The notes: generated by a model from the sequence alone, not told the origin. A stretch of DNA of 39,670 nt from Paracoccus marcusii (GCF_006151785.1 NZ_VDDD01000017.1:1-39670), one strand, 5' to 3'. Positions 9,628 to 18,466 are shown, counted from the stretch's first letter. Made by a program: numbers and translations.

Positions 9628-9784
9628 CGGCAGCCTCGGCCGGCTGTTCGGCCGCGGGGGTGTCCAGCTGCAGGGGGGTGCGGACCTCCTGGCGGGTCGG
9701 GGCCATGTCGCCGAAATAGGCATAGCCCGCGAGGCCGATCAGTCCCGCCAGAATCAGCACCACCAGCAGTTTCAACATCCGCAT
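9620..9784 (-). CDS. Small single-pass membrane protein, unknown
   Basis: The 54-residue product begins MRMLKLLVVLILAGLIGLAG, one hydrophobic helix, then an acidic, proline/alanine-rich tail (RQEVRTPLQLDTPAAEQPAE). It is probably anchored in the inner membrane with the tail in the periplasm. The start at 9784 has AAAGGCG about seven bases upstream; the frame is open to 9826 but without a ribosome binding site there. It is the first gene of the minus block that includes the secreted unknown and xerD, and is divergent from aroK with a 126-bp gap. No function can be given. Confidence 0.7.
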   Translation of the reverse strand: MRMLKLLVVLILAGLIGLAGYAYFGDMAPTRQEVRTPLQLDTPAAEQPAEAAGD

Positions 9785-9910
9785 TGCATTCGCCTTTGCT
9801 CGACCGTGTTTTCTGTGTTCTTGCACCGGTCTTGGGCCGGCTCGGGGCGAATATATATGGCAATTTCCGAAAGATCACGTCATTCAGTCACCCGATTGAC
9901 GGGGGGCCGG

Positions 9911-10462
9911 ATGACACAGGTGCTGACGCGCCATATCGTGCTGATCGGAATGATGGGCGCGGGCAAGACCGCCATCGGGTCGGAACTGGCCCGCAGGCTG
10001 CGCGTGCCGTTCACCGATTCCGACGCCGAGATCGAGGCCGCGGCGGCCATGTCCATCAGCGAGATCTTTGCCCGCGACGGCGAGGCGTTCTTTCGCGCGC
10101 GCGAGGCGCAGGTGCTGTCGCGCCTGCTGGCGGGGGCGCCGGGCGTCGTCTCGACCGGGGGCGGCGCGTGGATGCGCCCCGAGAACCGGCAGATCATCGG
10201 GGAACGGGGCCTGTCCGTCTGGCTGAACTGTTCGCCCGAGACGCTGTGGGCGCGCGTGCGCCAGCGCCCGACGCGCCCCCTGCTGCAGACCGCCGACCCA
10301 AAGGGCACGCTGCTGCGCCTGCTGGCGGAACGCAGCCCCGTCTATGCGCTGGCGGACCTGGAATTCGTGTCCCGCGCCGGCGACACGATCGAGGCGACCG
10401 CGACCCGCCTGATCGCCGAACTGACCGCCGCCCATCCCACCCTGACCCAGGAGAAGCCATGA
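9911..10462 (+). CDS. aroK: Shikimate kinase
   Basis: This enzyme phosphorylates shikimate at the 3-hydroxyl with ATP in the cytoplasm. The 183-residue product has the Walker A loop GMMGAGKT (residues 13-20), the shikimate-binding FTDSDAEIE, and GGGAWM. The arginine-rich lid region RQRPTRPLL follows. The start at 9911 fits the family N-terminus and has a G-rich stretch upstream; the frame is open far upstream without similarity. The stop overlaps the aroB start by ATGA, giving the classic aroKB pair. Confidence 0.95.
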   Translation: MTQVLTRHIVLIGMMGAGKTAIGSELARRLRVPFTDSDAEIEAAAAMSISEIFARDGEAFFRAREAQVLSRLLAGAPGVVSTGGGAWMRPENRQIIGERGLSVWLNCSPETLWARVRQRPTRPLLQTADPKGTLLRLLAERSPVYALADLEFVSRAGDTIEATATRLIAELTAAHPTLTQEKP

Positions 10463-11565
10463 CCGATCCCGTCACCGTTCCCGTGCCCCTTGGAGCGCGC
10501 GCCTATGACGTCCGCATCGGGCAGGCCCTGCTGGGTCGCGCGGGCGCCGAGATCGCACCGCTTCTGTCGCGGCCGCGCGTGGCGATCGTCACCGACGCAA
10601 CGGTGGCAGGGCTGCATCTGGCACCGCTGCAGGCCGCGCTGCGCGACGCGGGGATCGCCAGCGAGGCGCTGGTCCTGCCGGCCGGGGAGGGGACCAAAAG
10701 CTGGCCGCATCTGACGGCCTGCGTCGACTGGCTGCTGGACCAGCACGTCGAGCGGCGCGACGTCGTCCTGGCGCTTGGCGGCGGGGTGATCGGTGACCTG
10801 GTGGGTTTTGCGGCGGCGATCCTGCGGCGCGGGGTGCGGTTCGTGCAGCTGCCCACGACGCTGTTGGCGCAGGTCGACAGCAGTGTGGGCGGCAAGACCG
10901 GGATCAACAGCGCGCATGGCAAGAACCTGGTCGGCGCGTTCCACCAGCCCTCGCTGGTCCTGGCCGATATCGACGTGCTGGACACGCTGAGCTCGCGCGA
11001 TTTCCTGTCGGGCTATGGCGAGGTCGCCAAGTACGGTCTGCTGGGGGATGCGGCTTTCTTTGCCTGGCTGGAGGAGAACGGCCCTGACCTGGCGGGGAAT
11101 GCGGGCCTGCGCCAGCAGGCGGTCGCGCATTCGGTGGCGATGAAGGCGGGCATCGTCACCCGCGACGAGACCGAGCAGGGCGAACGCGCGCTGCTGAACC
11201 TGGGCCACACCTTCGGTCACGCGCTGGAGGCGGCGACCGGGTATTCGGACCGGCTGCTGCATGGCGAGGGCGTGGCCATCGGCTGTGCGCTGGCCTTCGA
11301 TCTGTCGGCGCGGATGGGGTTGTGTTCGCAGGAGGCGCCGAGCCGCGTCCTGGCGCATCTGCGCCAGATGGGCATGCCCGCACGACTGTCCGAGATCCCC
11401 GGCGCCCTGCCAGACGACGGGGGCCTGATCGCGCTGATGGGGCAGGACAAGAAGGTCGTGGACGGCCAGCTGCGTTTCGTGCTGGCCCGCGGGATCGGCG
11501 AGGCCTTCGTCAGCGATGCGGTCGAAGGTAACATGCTGGCACGCGTCCTGCACGACGCGCGCTAG
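10459..11565 (+). CDS. aroB: 3-Dehydroquinate synthase
   Basis: This NAD- and metal-dependent enzyme turns the DAHP made by AroG into 3-dehydroquinate. The 368-residue product has PAGEGTKSW, the NAD-binding LALGGGVIGDLVGF, and QLPTTLLAQVDSSVGGKTG. SGYGEVAKYGLL carries the metal-ligand glutamate and LNLGHTFGHALE the histidine ligands. Length is typical. It starts inside the aroK stop codon (ATGA), so coupling is likely. The gene ends 76 bp before the convergent amino-acid dehydrogenase. Confidence 0.97.
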   Translation: MTDPVTVPVPLGARAYDVRIGQALLGRAGAEIAPLLSRPRVAIVTDATVAGLHLAPLQAALRDAGIASEALVLPAGEGTKSWPHLTACVDWLLDQHVERRDVVLALGGGVIGDLVGFAAAILRRGVRFVQLPTTLLAQVDSSVGGKTGINSAHGKNLVGAFHQPSLVLADIDVLDTLSSRDFLSGYGEVAKYGLLGDAAFFAWLEENGPDLAGNAGLRQQAVAHSVAMKAGIVTRDETEQGERALLNLGHTFGHALEAATGYSDRLLHGEGVAIGCALAFDLSARMGLCSQEAPSRVLAHLRQMGMPARLSEIPGALPDDGGLIALMGQDKKVVDGQLRFVLARGIGEAFVSDAVEGNMLARVLHDAR

Positions 11566-11589
11566 GCGTCCGTCCCGGCCCGCGAAGCC

Positions 11590-11631
11590 GCGACAGCCCC
11601 CATCGAGGAGGCCGCCACGGCTGGCTGTCGC
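11590..11631. repeat. 9-bp inverted repeat between convergent genes
   Basis: GCGACAGCC at 11590-11598 and GGCTGTCGC at 11623-11631 are perfect inverted repeats around a 24-base loop, between the ends of aroB and the dehydrogenase gene. Position suggests a transcript-end hairpin for either strand. There is no T run, so a Rho-independent terminator is not supported. Confidence 0.35.
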
Positions 11632-11641
11632 CGAAGCCGCC

Positions 11642-12688
11642 TCAGGCGGCGCGACGGGTGGTCAGCATGTCGTGGACCATCTGATCGGCCACGGCCGAGG
11701 GCAGCTGGTCCGTGTCGCGCGCGCGGGTCAGCATCTGGTCGACGCGGCCGGCGATGGCGGTCAGGCGATCCAGGCGCCAGGCGTCGGGCTTGCCGTGGAT
11801 CTCGCTTGCGACGCTGATGATGCCGCCTGCGTTCACGACATAGTCGGGCAGATAGGTGATGCCGCGTTCGGCCATGATGTCCGCCACGCCGTCATCGGCC
11901 AGCTGGTTGTTCGCGGCGCCGCAGACCAGCGTCGCGGTCAGCGCCGTGGCGGTGTCCCGCGTCAGCACGCCGCCCAGGGCGCAGGGAGCTAGGATGTCCA
12001 TCTGCTGATCGAAGACCACGTCGGGCGCACACACGGTTGCGCCAAGGCGTGTCGCGGCGTCGTCCAGCGCCGCCTGATGGATGTCGGTCACCATCAGCCG
12101 TGCCCCCGCGGCGGCCAGCTTTTCGGCCAGCGACAGGCCGACATGGCCCAGCCCCTGCACCAGCACCCGCCGCCCGGTCAGATCGTCCGTGCCGAACGCA
12201 TGGCGCGCGCCCACGCGCAGGCAGCGGAACACGCCCTCGGCGGTCCAGGGCGAGGGGTCGCCCGATGCGCCGGACAGGCCCACGGCAAAGCGCGTCGCCT
12301 CGGCCGCATGGGCCATGTCCGCCGGAGAGATGCCGACATCCTCGGCCGTCCAGTAGGTGCCGCCAAGCGCGTCGACGGCCTCGCCGAAGGCGCGCATCAT
12401 CGCCGGGGTCTTGTCGGTGCGCGCGTCGCCGATGATGACCGCCTTGCCGCCGCCCAGGCCCAGGTCGGCCATCGCGTTCTTGTATGTCATGCCGCGGGCC
12501 AGACGCGTCACGTCATGGATCGCGGCATCGTCGTCGGCATAGGCCCACATGCGGCACCCGCCCGCGGCAGGGCCGAGCGTGGTCGAATGCAGGCAGATCA
12601 GCGCGCGCAGCCCGGCCTGCGGGTCCTGTGCCAGAACCAGACGCTCGAACCCCTGGGGTGCGGTCAGATCGGTAAGTGTCAGTGCCAT
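11642..12688 (-). CDS. Leu/Val/Phe/Glu dehydrogenase family amino-acid dehydrogenase
   Basis: The 348-residue product is an NAD(P)-dependent amino-acid dehydrogenase that reversibly deaminates an amino acid to its 2-oxo acid. Family signs are AAGGCRMWAY, the hexapeptide region LGLGGGKAVI with the catalytic lysine upstream (MTYKNAMADL), TAEDVGISPADM, and the Rossmann motif VLVQGLGHVGLSLAEKL. Length and sequence are closest to leucine/valine dehydrogenases rather than the longer glutamate dehydrogenases. Start 12688 has AGGAAGG upstream; the frame is open to 12787 without similarity. It stands alone between aroB (convergent) and ssb (upstream, ending in a terminator). The exact substrate is not certain. 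Confidence 0.88.
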   Translation of the reverse strand: MALTLTDLTAPQGFERLVLAQDPQAGLRALICLHSTTLGPAAGGCRMWAYADDDAAIHDVTRLARGMTYKNAMADLGLGGGKAVIIGDARTDKTPAMMRAFGEAVDALGGTYWTAEDVGISPADMAHAAEATRFAVGLSGASGDPSPWTAEGVFRCLRVGARHAFGTDDLTGRRVLVQGLGHVGLSLAEKLAAAGARLMVTDIHQAALDDAATRLGATVCAPDVVFDQQMDILAPCALGGVLTRDTATALTATLVCGAANNQLADDGVADIMAERGITYLPDYVVNAGGIISVASEIHGKPDAWRLDRLTAIAGRVDQMLTRARDTDQLPSAVADQMVHDMLTTRRAA

Positions 12689-12864
12689 CTGCAAGCCTTC
12701 CTGTGGCAGGCGCGCGGGCCGTCCCGCGCAGGGATCAGCCCAGAAACCGCCAGCGCGGACGCAATGCAAGCGCAGGATCATTCGCAAAGCCCGTACCGCC
12801 TACCGCGCAACTTGCGGCAAGGGCGGGGTGCGCGCCGGCAAGATCGCGTCGCGCGCCGGCAACG

Positions 12865-12889
12865 AAAAAGGGCGGCCCAATGGCCGCCC
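12865..12889 (-). terminator. Rho-independent terminator of ssb
   Basis: On the minus strand GGGCGGCC, loop ATTG, GGCCGCCC is followed by TTTTT. The 8-bp stem is perfect and lies 27 bases after the ssb stop, a textbook arrangement. Confidence 0.88.
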
Positions 12890-12915
12890 CTTTCCGGTGA
12901 TTCGCCCTGATCGGA

Positions 12916-13428
12916 TCAGAACGGGATCTCGTCGTCGTAATCGGCGCGTCCGCCGCCCTGGCCGCCGCCGCCGCCGCGCGACGACGATCCGCCGCCCTGG
13001 TTATAGTCGTCGTAGCCGCCGCTGTCGCGACCACCGCCGCCCATGCCGCCACCACCCATGCCGCCGCCACCGCCGCTGGCGCCGTCCAGCATGGTCAGCG
13101 TGCCGCCGATGCCGCGCAGGACGATCTCGGTCGAGTAGCGGTCCTGGCCGGACTGGTCCTGCCACTTGCGGGTTTCCAGCTGGCCCTCGACATAGACCTT
13201 GCTGCCCTTCTTCAGATAGCGTTCGACGACGCCCACCAGGCCCTCGTTGAAGATGGCGACGGTGTGCCACTCGGTGCGCTCCTTGCGCTCTCCGGTGGTG
13301 CGGTCCTTCCAGTTCTCGGAGGTGGCGATGCGCAGGTTCGCGACCTTGCCGCCGTTCTGAAAGCTGCGGATTTCCGGGTCGCGGCCAAGATTGCCGACCA
13401 GAATGACCTTGTTGACGCTGCCTGCCAT
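12916..13428 (-). CDS. ssb: Single-stranded DNA-binding protein
   Basis: The 170-residue product coats single-stranded DNA during replication and repair. The OB-fold is in residues 1-115 ([50 protein letters not shown]). A glycine-rich linker of GGGGM and [10 protein letters not shown] type follows. The acidic tip is DDEIPF, a close variant of the usual DDDIPF that docks partner proteins. The start at 13428 has AAGGATCC upstream; the frame extends to 13584 but without similarity. It is a single gene with its own terminator. The 173-bp gap to the next gene must hold divergent promoters, none clear by eye. Confidence 0.97.
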   Translation of the reverse strand: MAGSVNKVILVGNLGRDPEIRSFQNGGKVANLRIATSENWKDRTTGERKERTEWHTVAIFNEGLVGVVERYLKKGSKVYVEGQLETRKWQDQSGQDRYSTEIVLRGIGGTLTMLDGASGGGGGMGGGGMGGGGRDSGGYDDYNQGGGSSSRGGGGGQGGGRADYDDEIPF

Positions 13429-13601
13429 GATCAGGATCCTTGGATTATGTGCCTTTGCGTCGGGTCTAGCCCAGCCCGCCGGGTGAAGCCAAGCAGGAAG
13501 TCGCGTAGCGCCAAGGCCCGACTGGCAGCATGACCGATTTCGTGTATAGTCCGGGACAAAAGCGGCGACAGGCCGGTGCGACAAGGACGAGGGCGGAGAT
13601 C

Positions 13602-14222
13602 ATGCGGCTAGGCCATACCCTGAAGGCAACCTTCTGTGCAGCGGTGATCGGAAGCCTGGCACTGCCTGCCGACGCGCAGGGCCTGCGCCTGTCGGGCGCC
13701 TCCTCCAAGTCGCGCGCCGAACAGTTCGCGCGCCAGACCCGGCTGATGGATTCGCGCCTGTCGACCCAGTACCAGTCGTCTGCCCGGCTGCAGCCGAATG
13801 CGGGCCGCCAGGAGGTGCTGCTGGAAACGGCGCCGAACATTCCCCGCTATACGGGCCGGCGCAGCGAATACCTGCCCCATGCGCGTCAGGCGGCGCAGCG
13901 TCACGGCATTCCCGAGGACCTGTTCCTGCGGCTGGTCCAGCAGGAGTCGGGCTGGAACCCGAACGCGCGCAGCCACAAGGGTGCGATGGGGCTGGCGCAG
14001 CTGATGCCGGGAACGGCCGCAAAGCTGGGCGTGAACCCCAACGATCCGGTGCAGAACCTGAACGGCGGAGCACGCTATCTGCGGATGATGTACAACCAGT
14101 TCGGCAACTGGACGCTGGCGCTGGCCGCCTATAACGCGGGGCCAGGCGCGGTGCAGAAGCACGGCGGCATCCCGCCCTATCGCGAGACGCGGAACTATGT
14201 CCGCATCATCGCGGGCGGCTGA
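13602..14222 (+). CDS. Secreted lytic transglycosylase (SLT domain)
   Basis: The 206-residue product has a signal peptide (cleavage near LPADA|QG, residues 25-26), a low-complexity linker, and a C-terminal SLT/goose-lysozyme-like domain from about residue 90. Motifs are [12 protein letters not shown] with the catalytic glutamate at 115, [25 protein letters not shown] and [11 protein letters not shown]. It should cleave glycosidic bonds in periplasmic peptidoglycan. The start at 13602 is chosen because it yields the signal peptide directly; an in-frame ATG at 13530 would add 24 residues before it. The gene ends three bases from the stop of another SLT-like gene facing it. Confidence 0.9.
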   Translation: MRLGHTLKATFCAAVIGSLALPADAQGLRLSGASSKSRAEQFARQTRLMDSRLSTQYQSSARLQPNAGRQEVLLETAPNIPRYTGRRSEYLPHARQAAQRHGIPEDLFLRLVQQESGWNPNARSHKGAMGLAQLMPGTAAKLGVNPNDPVQNLNGGARYLRMMYNQFGNWTLALAAYNAGPGAVQKHGGIPPYRETRNYVRIIAGG

Positions 14223-14225
14223 TCC

Positions 14226-14747
14226 TCAGCCGCTGAGGCCGGTCCGCTTCAGCAGGCCCTTGCGCTTGGCCTCGTAGTAATAGCCGCGCGAATACCACAT
14301 GACGGCACGGTCGGGGTCGCCCTCGGCCACCATCCAGGCGCCGCGCAGGTACTTCACGCCATAGCGCAGGTTCGTGTCGGCATCCAGCAGACCACGATCC
14401 GGCCCGCGATAGCCCATCGTGCGCGCCGTCTGCGGCGCAATCTGCATCAGCCCGTGATACGGGCCGTTCCGCATGTCGGGACGGTGGCTGGATTCGCGCA
14501 GGATCACCCGTTGGACCAGCGAACTGGGCACGTCATAATGGCGTGCCCAGAAGTTGATGCGCTGGCGCAGATAGGGCGTCTCGTTTGGGTAGAGGCCCGA
14601 CCCGCCGATCCGCCCGTTGCTGCCTGACCGGACCCCGCCACTGCCGCACGCGGCCAGCGCCAGGATCGAGATCAGCAGCCCGCGCCGACCCAGATGGGCC
14701 GCAGGCCGCGGGGGCAGGGCCCCCGCCACCATACGCGCGTCAGGCAT
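14226..14747 (-). CDS. SLT-domain lipoprotein (lytic transglycosylase-like)
   Basis: The 173-residue product has a basic start, a hydrophobic stretch and a lipobox ending in LAAC (Cys34), so it is probably a lipoprotein. The SLT-type domain follows: [12 protein letters not shown] with Glu85 as the likely catalytic residue, [32 protein letters not shown]. The usual AYNAG motif is replaced by [10 protein letters not shown]. That marks a divergent member found in Alphaproteobacteria. The start at 14747 overlaps the lpd stop (ATGCCTGA); a second ATG at 14732 is possible. It is the last gene of the 2-oxoglutarate dehydrogenase block, although a link between the functions is not obvious. Confidence 0.82.
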   Translation of the reverse strand: MPDARMVAGALPPRPAAHLGRRGLLISILALAACGSGGVRSGSNGRIGGSGLYPNETPYLRQRINFWARHYDVPSSLVQRVILRESSHRPDMRNGPYHGLMQIAPQTARTMGYRGPDRGLLDADTNLRYGVKYLRGAWMVAEGDPDRAVMWYSRGYYYEAKRKGLLKRTGLSG

Positions 14748-16128
14748 GAATGGCGCCGCCGCCGCAGGCCAGCGCCGCCTCGCGCACGGCTTCCGACACG
14801 GTCGGATGCGCATGGCAGGTCAGGGCCAGATCCTCGGCCGAGGCGCCGAACTCCATCGCCACGCAGACCTCGTGGATCAGGTCACCCGCCGACGGGCCGA
14901 TGATGTGGCAGCCCAGGATGCGGTCGGTCTCGGCATCGGCGATCAGCTTGACGAAACCTTCGCCCAGGAACTGCGCCTTGGCGCGGGCATTGCCCATGAA
15001 GGGGAACTTGCCGATCTTGACCTTGCGCCCGCCTTCCTTGGCCTGCTCCTCGGTCAGGCCGACATTGGCGACCTCGGGGGTGGTGTAGATCACGCCGGGG
15101 ATGACGCCATAGTTCACATGGCCATGCTTGCCCGCGATGACCTCGGCCACCGCCATGCCCTCGTCCTCGGCCTTGTGGGCCAGCATCGGGCCGGGTACCG
15201 CGTCGCCGATGGCATAGACGCCCTTGATGCTGGTCGCCCAGTGGTCGTCGACCTTGACGAAGCCGCGATCGGTCATGGTCACGCCAAGCGCGTCGAGGCC
15301 CAGGCCATCCACATGCGGGCGGCGGCCCGTGGCGACCAGGACCACGTCGGCGGTCAGGCTGTGGGTGCTGTCATCCTTCTTCAGCGCATAGGTAACGGTG
15401 GCCTGGCCGTCCTTGGCCTCGGCCGACTGCACGGCGGCGCCCATGACGAAGGACAGGCCCTGCTTTGACAGCATCTTCTGGAACTGCTTCTGCACCTCGC
15501 CGTCCATGCCGGGGGTGATGACGTCCAGGTATTCGACCACCGTCACCTCGGCGCCGAGGCGCGCATAGACCGAACCCAATTCCAGACCGATGACGCCTGC
15601 GCCGATCACGACCATGGATTTGGGGATCTTGGGCAGGGCCAGCGCGCCGGTGGAATCGACGATCACGCCCGCGTCGTTGTCGACCGTCACGCCCTTCAGC
15701 GCGGCGGGGGACGATCCGGTGGCGATGACGATGTTCTTCGTCTCGTGGACGGTGTCGCCGACCTTGACCTTTCCGGCTTCGGGGATCGAGGCCCAGCCCT
15801 TGATCCAGTCGATCTTGTTCTTCTTGAACAGGAATTCGATGCCCTTGGTGTTCCCTTGGACCGTGTCGGCCTTGTAGGACTGCATCTTGGTCCAGTCGAC
15901 GTCGACATGGGCGTTCATCAGGCCCATCTTGGCAAAGTTCTCATGCGCCTCGTGCAGCATGTGGCTGGCATGCAGCAGGGCCTTGGATGGGATGCAGCCG
16001 ACGTTCAGGCAGGTTCCGCCAAGAGCCTCGCGGCCCTCGACCACGCCGACCTTCAGGCCCAGCTGCGCCGCGCGGATGGCGCAGACATAGCCGCCGGGGC
16101 CGGCGCCGATCACGATGAGATCATACAT
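14740..16128 (-). CDS. lpd: Dihydrolipoamide dehydrogenase (E3)
   Basis: This flavoenzyme reoxidises dihydrolipoamide on the E2 subunit and reduces NAD+. The 462-residue product has the FAD fingerprint [11 protein letters not shown] (residues 6-16) and the redox-active disulfide [13 protein letters not shown] (Cys40, Cys45). The NAD fingerprint [13 protein letters not shown], the second FAD motif [20 protein letters not shown] and the C-terminal catalytic pair [11 protein letters not shown] follow. The start at 16128 has AAAGGAACTGCC upstream; the frame continues upstream without similarity. Being downstream of sucA and odhB, it is most likely the E3 of 2-oxoglutarate dehydrogenase. Similar E3s also serve pyruvate dehydrogenase and the glycine cleavage system. 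Confidence 0.96.
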   Translation of the reverse strand: MYDLIVIGAGPGGYVCAIRAAQLGLKVGVVEGREALGGTCLNVGCIPSKALLHASHMLHEAHENFAKMGLMNAHVDVDWTKMQSYKADTVQGNTKGIEFLFKKNKIDWIKGWASIPEAGKVKVGDTVHETKNIVIATGSSPAALKGVTVDNDAGVIVDSTGALALPKIPKSMVVIGAGVIGLELGSVYARLGAEVTVVEYLDVITPGMDGEVQKQFQKMLSKQGLSFVMGAAVQSAEAKDGQATVTYALKKDDSTHSLTADVVLVATGRRPHVDGLGLDALGVTMTDRGFVKVDDHWATSIKGVYAIGDAVPGPMLAHKAEDEGMAVAEVIAGKHGHVNYGVIPGVIYTTPEVANVGLTEEQAKEGGRKVKIGKFPFMGNARAKAQFLGEGFVKLIADAETDRILGCHIIGPSAGDLIHEVCVAMEFGASAEDLALTCHAHPTVSEAVREAALACGGGAIHA

Positions 16129-16153
16129 GGCAGTTCCTTTTGTCAGACCGCGG

Positions 16154-16174
16154 CCGGGGGCTTCGCGCCCCCGG
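16154..16174 (-). repeat. Hairpin between the MAPEG gene and lpd
   Basis: CCGGGGGC (16154-16161) and GCCCCCGG (16167-16174) form an 8-bp perfect stem with a five-base loop, 26 bases before the lpd start. There is no T run. In an operon transcript it could protect or partly terminate the message. Confidence 0.4.
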
Positions 16175-16181
16175 GCCCCGC

Positions 16182-16205
16182 GGGGTATTTTTACAAAGAA
16201 GAAAT
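16182..16205 (+). repeat. Intergenic element GGGTATTT-N4-CAAAG-N-AGAAA, copy 2
   Basis: GGGGTATTTTTACAAAGAAG followed by AAAT matches the element at 3732-3758 in the fixed blocks GGGTATTT, CAAAG and AGAAA with equal spacing. The last codons and stop of the MAPEG gene lie inside it, so the element forms the end of that coding region. It directly adjoins the GC hairpin at 16154-16174. Confidence 0.45.
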
Positions 16206-16592
16206 CAGGGCAATGAGGATCATCAGCACCGTCGCCGCAAAGCCGACGATCCAGATGATCGAGCGGCCCGGCACCCAGCCCCGCACATAGGCGGGAATAT
16301 AGAGGATGCGCGCGGCCACATAGGTCCAGGCGCAGATCGCGGTCAGCGTGCCGGATGCGTCGCCAAGCGTGACCACGACCACCGCCAGGGTGAACATGAT
16401 CAGGCCTTCGAAATGGTTGTTGAAGGCACGTTGCAGGCGACCGGCCGTCCCGGTCAGCTCGACCTTGCCGCGGTCGCGCGGGCTCATGGCGGCGCGGCGG
16501 CCGACCTGGCGCTGCGCCATCACGGAATAGGTTGCGAACTGCGCGGTCTGGATCAGTCCGGCGACGGCCAGGGCTGCGACCTCGGGGGGCAT
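16191..16592 (-). CDS. MAPEG-family membrane protein
   Basis: The 133-residue product has four hydrophobic segments and the MAPEG pattern: [17 protein letters not shown] near residues 51-67, [13 protein letters not shown] near 93-105, and a C-terminal helix. Bacterial MAPEG proteins are related to membrane glutathione transferases, but most have no known substrate. The start at 16592 overlaps the previous stop as TGATG, so it is co-translated with the small gene upstream. It sits between odhB and lpd. Confidence 0.85.
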   Translation of the reverse strand: MPPEVAALAVAGLIQTAQFATYSVMAQRQVGRRAAMSPRDRGKVELTGTAGRLQRAFNNHFEGLIMFTLAVVVVTLGDASGTLTAICAWTYVAARILYIPAYVRGWVPGRSIIWIVGFAATVLMILIALISSL

Positions 16593-16846
16593 CAGACGGT
16601 TTCCACGAAATGTGCGTCGGTGCCGGTGACGCCGGCCTGGGCCGCGAAGACCGCCGCCGCGCCGTCCAGGTAATCGCGGGCAGCCTTTGGGTTGCCGACC
16701 TGGAACAGCGCCCAGGAATGACCGTCATCCTCGCGCCACAGTTGCAGCAGCGTCAGGCCGTTGCGGCCCCGATCCTCGGCATCGGCGTCGAAGGCCGTGC
16801 GGAACGTGGCGGGGTCGGCGTGGGTGTAGCGGACGATCAGTTGCAT
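16592..16846 (-). CDS. Small conserved-looking protein of unknown function
   Basis: The 84-residue product begins [20 protein letters not shown], continues with [21 protein letters not shown] and ends [14 protein letters not shown]. The order strand, helix, strand, strand, helix, strand suggests a ferredoxin-like alpha/beta fold of the dimeric-barrel type. That is inference from the pattern only. It has no signal peptide or membrane segment. It lies 98 bp after odhB and overlaps the MAPEG gene (TGATG). A GGAG is about ten bases before the ATG. No function can be assigned. Confidence 0.7.
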   Translation of the reverse strand: MQLIVRYTHADPATFRTAFDADAEDRGRNGLTLLQLWREDDGHSWALFQVGNPKAARDYLDGAAAVFAAQAGVTGTDAHFVETV

Positions 16847-16918
16847 GGGTCAGGCTCCGGTTCGTGACGGCCCAGCTTTGGTCTTGCGCCGGTGGCAGCG
16901 CAAGCCCGTCGTGCGAGA

Positions 16919-16936
16919 GGGGCCCCGAAGGGCCCC
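16919..16936 (-). repeat. UUCG-tetraloop hairpin after odhB
   Basis: On the minus strand GGGGCCC, TTCG, GGGCCCC makes a 7-bp stem closed by a stable C(UUCG)G tetraloop. It begins 8 bases after the odhB stop. No T run follows, so it may stabilise the upstream message or reduce read-through rather than end transcription. Confidence 0.5.
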
Positions 16937-16944
16937 CGGCGGGA

Positions 16945-18462
16945 TCAGAGATCCATCAGCAGGCGGCGCGGATCTTCCAGCGCTTCCTTGACGCGGACCA
17001 GGAAGGTCACCGCGCCCTTGCCGTCGACGATCCGGTGGTCATAGGACAGCGCCAGATACATCATCGGGCGGATGACGATCTGACCGCCGACGACCACGGG
17101 ACGCTCCTGGATCTTGTGCATGCCCAGGATGCCCGACTGCGGGGGGTTCAGGATCGGCGACGACATCAGCGAGCCGTAGACGCCGCCGTTCGAGATGGTG
17201 AAGGTGCCGCCCTGCATCTCGGCCATGGACAGCTTGCCGTCGCGGCCCTTCAGGCCCAGCTCGCCGATCTCCTTCTCGATGGCGGCAAAGCCTTTCTGGT
17301 CCGCGTCGCGCACGACGGGCACGACCAGGCCCGAGGGCGTGCCCACCGCGACGCCCATGTTGACGTAGTTCTTGTAGACCACGTCGGTGCCGTCGATCTC
17401 GGCATTGACCTCGGGGACTTCCTTGAGCGCGTGGCAGCAGGCCTTTACGAAGAAGGACATGAAGCCCAGCTTGACCTTGTGCTTCTTCTCGAAGGCGTCC
17501 TTGTACTCGTTGCGCAGGCCCATGATCGCGGACATGTCGACCTCGTTATAGGTCGTCAGCATCGCGGCGGTGTTCTGCGCGTCCTTCAGGCGGCGGGCGA
17601 TCGTCTGGCGCAGGCGGGTCATCTTGACCCGCTCCTCGCGCGCGGCATCCTCGGCCGGGCGGGGGGCGGCGGGGGCCTTCGCGGCGGGCGCAGGGGCCGC
17701 TTTGGCCTTGGCCACGTCCTCCTTCATCACGCGTCCGTCGCGGCCCGAACCCTGGACCTGGTCGCGGCTGACGCCCTTTTCGGCCATGGCCTTCTTGGCC
17801 GAGGGTGCATCCTCGACGTCGCGCGGCTTGGTCTCCTCGGGGCCGGCATTCGGCAGGACGGTCTCCTGCGCATCCGAGGCCTTGGGCGCGGTGGTGCCGG
17901 CGGCACCCTCGGTGATGATCGCCAGGCGCGCCTTGGCATCGACGGTCGCGCCTTCCTCGGCCAGGATCTCGGCCAGGACGCCCGCGGCGGGGGCCGGGAC
18001 CTCGACCGAGACCTTGTCGGTCTCCAGCTCGCACAGCATCTCATCGGCCTCGACGCGGTCGCCCGGCTTCTTGAACCAGGTGGCGACGGTCGCCTCGGTC
18101 ACGCTTTCGCCCAGGGACGGGACCATCACGTCCACGGAATTGCCGCTCATTGTCTTCTGTTCCTCGGTCTTTTCGGCCGGTGCTTCGGCCTTGGCAGGTT
18201 TCGGGGCGGGGGCGGCGGCTTCGCCACCCTCGCTGATCTGGGCCAGCAGCGCGTCGGGCCCGACCGTCTCGCCCTCTGCGGCGACGATCTCGGCCAGGGT
18301 GCCGGCGGCGGGGCTGGGCACCTCGACGGTGACCTTGTCGGTCTCCAGCTCGCACAGCATCTCGTCGACCTCGACGCGGTCTCCGGGCTTCTTGAACCAG
18401 GTGGCGATCGTGGCCTCGGTGACGGATTCGCCCAGGGCGGGTACGCGGACTTCGGTGGTCAT
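16945..18462 (-). CDS. odhB: 2-Oxoglutarate dehydrogenase E2 (dihydrolipoamide succinyltransferase), two lipoyl domains
   Basis: E2 carries the succinyl group from E1 to CoA and forms the core of the complex. The 505-residue product has two lipoyl domains (about 3-76 and 110-183), each with CELETDKV and predicted lipoylation at Lys43 and Lys150. An alanine/proline-rich linker, a peripheral subunit-binding domain ([18 protein letters not shown], about 225-260) and a catalytic domain follow. The catalytic motif is SYDHRIVDG with His476 and Asp480. Many E2o proteins have one lipoyl domain; two seems usual in Rhodobacteraceae by memory. The start is ATG 18462 with AAGGATG upstream; a TTG at 18477 in frame is not needed. 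It begins 4 bases after the sucA stop. Alternative symbol sucB. Confidence 0.96.
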   Translation of the reverse strand: MTTEVRVPALGESVTEATIATWFKKPGDRVEVDEMLCELETDKVTVEVPSPAAGTLAEIVAAEGETVGPDALLAQISEGGEAAAPAPKPAKAEAPAEKTEEQKTMSGNSVDVMVPSLGESVTEATVATWFKKPGDRVEADEMLCELETDKVSVEVPAPAAGVLAEILAEEGATVDAKARLAIITEGAAGTTAPKASDAQETVLPNAGPEETKPRDVEDAPSAKKAMAEKGVSRDQVQGSGRDGRVMKEDVAKAKAAPAPAAKAPAAPRPAEDAAREERVKMTRLRQTIARRLKDAQNTAAMLTTYNEVDMSAIMGLRNEYKDAFEKKHKVKLGFMSFFVKACCHALKEVPEVNAEIDGTDVVYKNYVNMGVAVGTPSGLVVPVVRDADQKGFAAIEKEIGELGLKGRDGKLSMAEMQGGTFTISNGGVYGSLMSSPILNPPQSGILGMHKIQERPVVVGGQIVIRPMMYLALSYDHRIVDGKGAVTFLVRVKEALEDPRRLLMDL

Positions 18463-18466
18463 CGGA

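Noticed and set aside
8170-9910. Plus-strand open frame that runs into aroK and aroB
   Set aside because: Only the parts from 9911 and 10459 have protein-family motifs; the upstream part is antisense to the secreted unknown.
9785-9910. Promoter boxes in the gap between the small membrane gene and aroK
   Set aside because: TTGCAC (9821-9826), TTGGGC (9833-9838) and ATATAT (9851-9856) are present, but the spacings (24 and 12 bases) do not fit a sigma-70 promoter.
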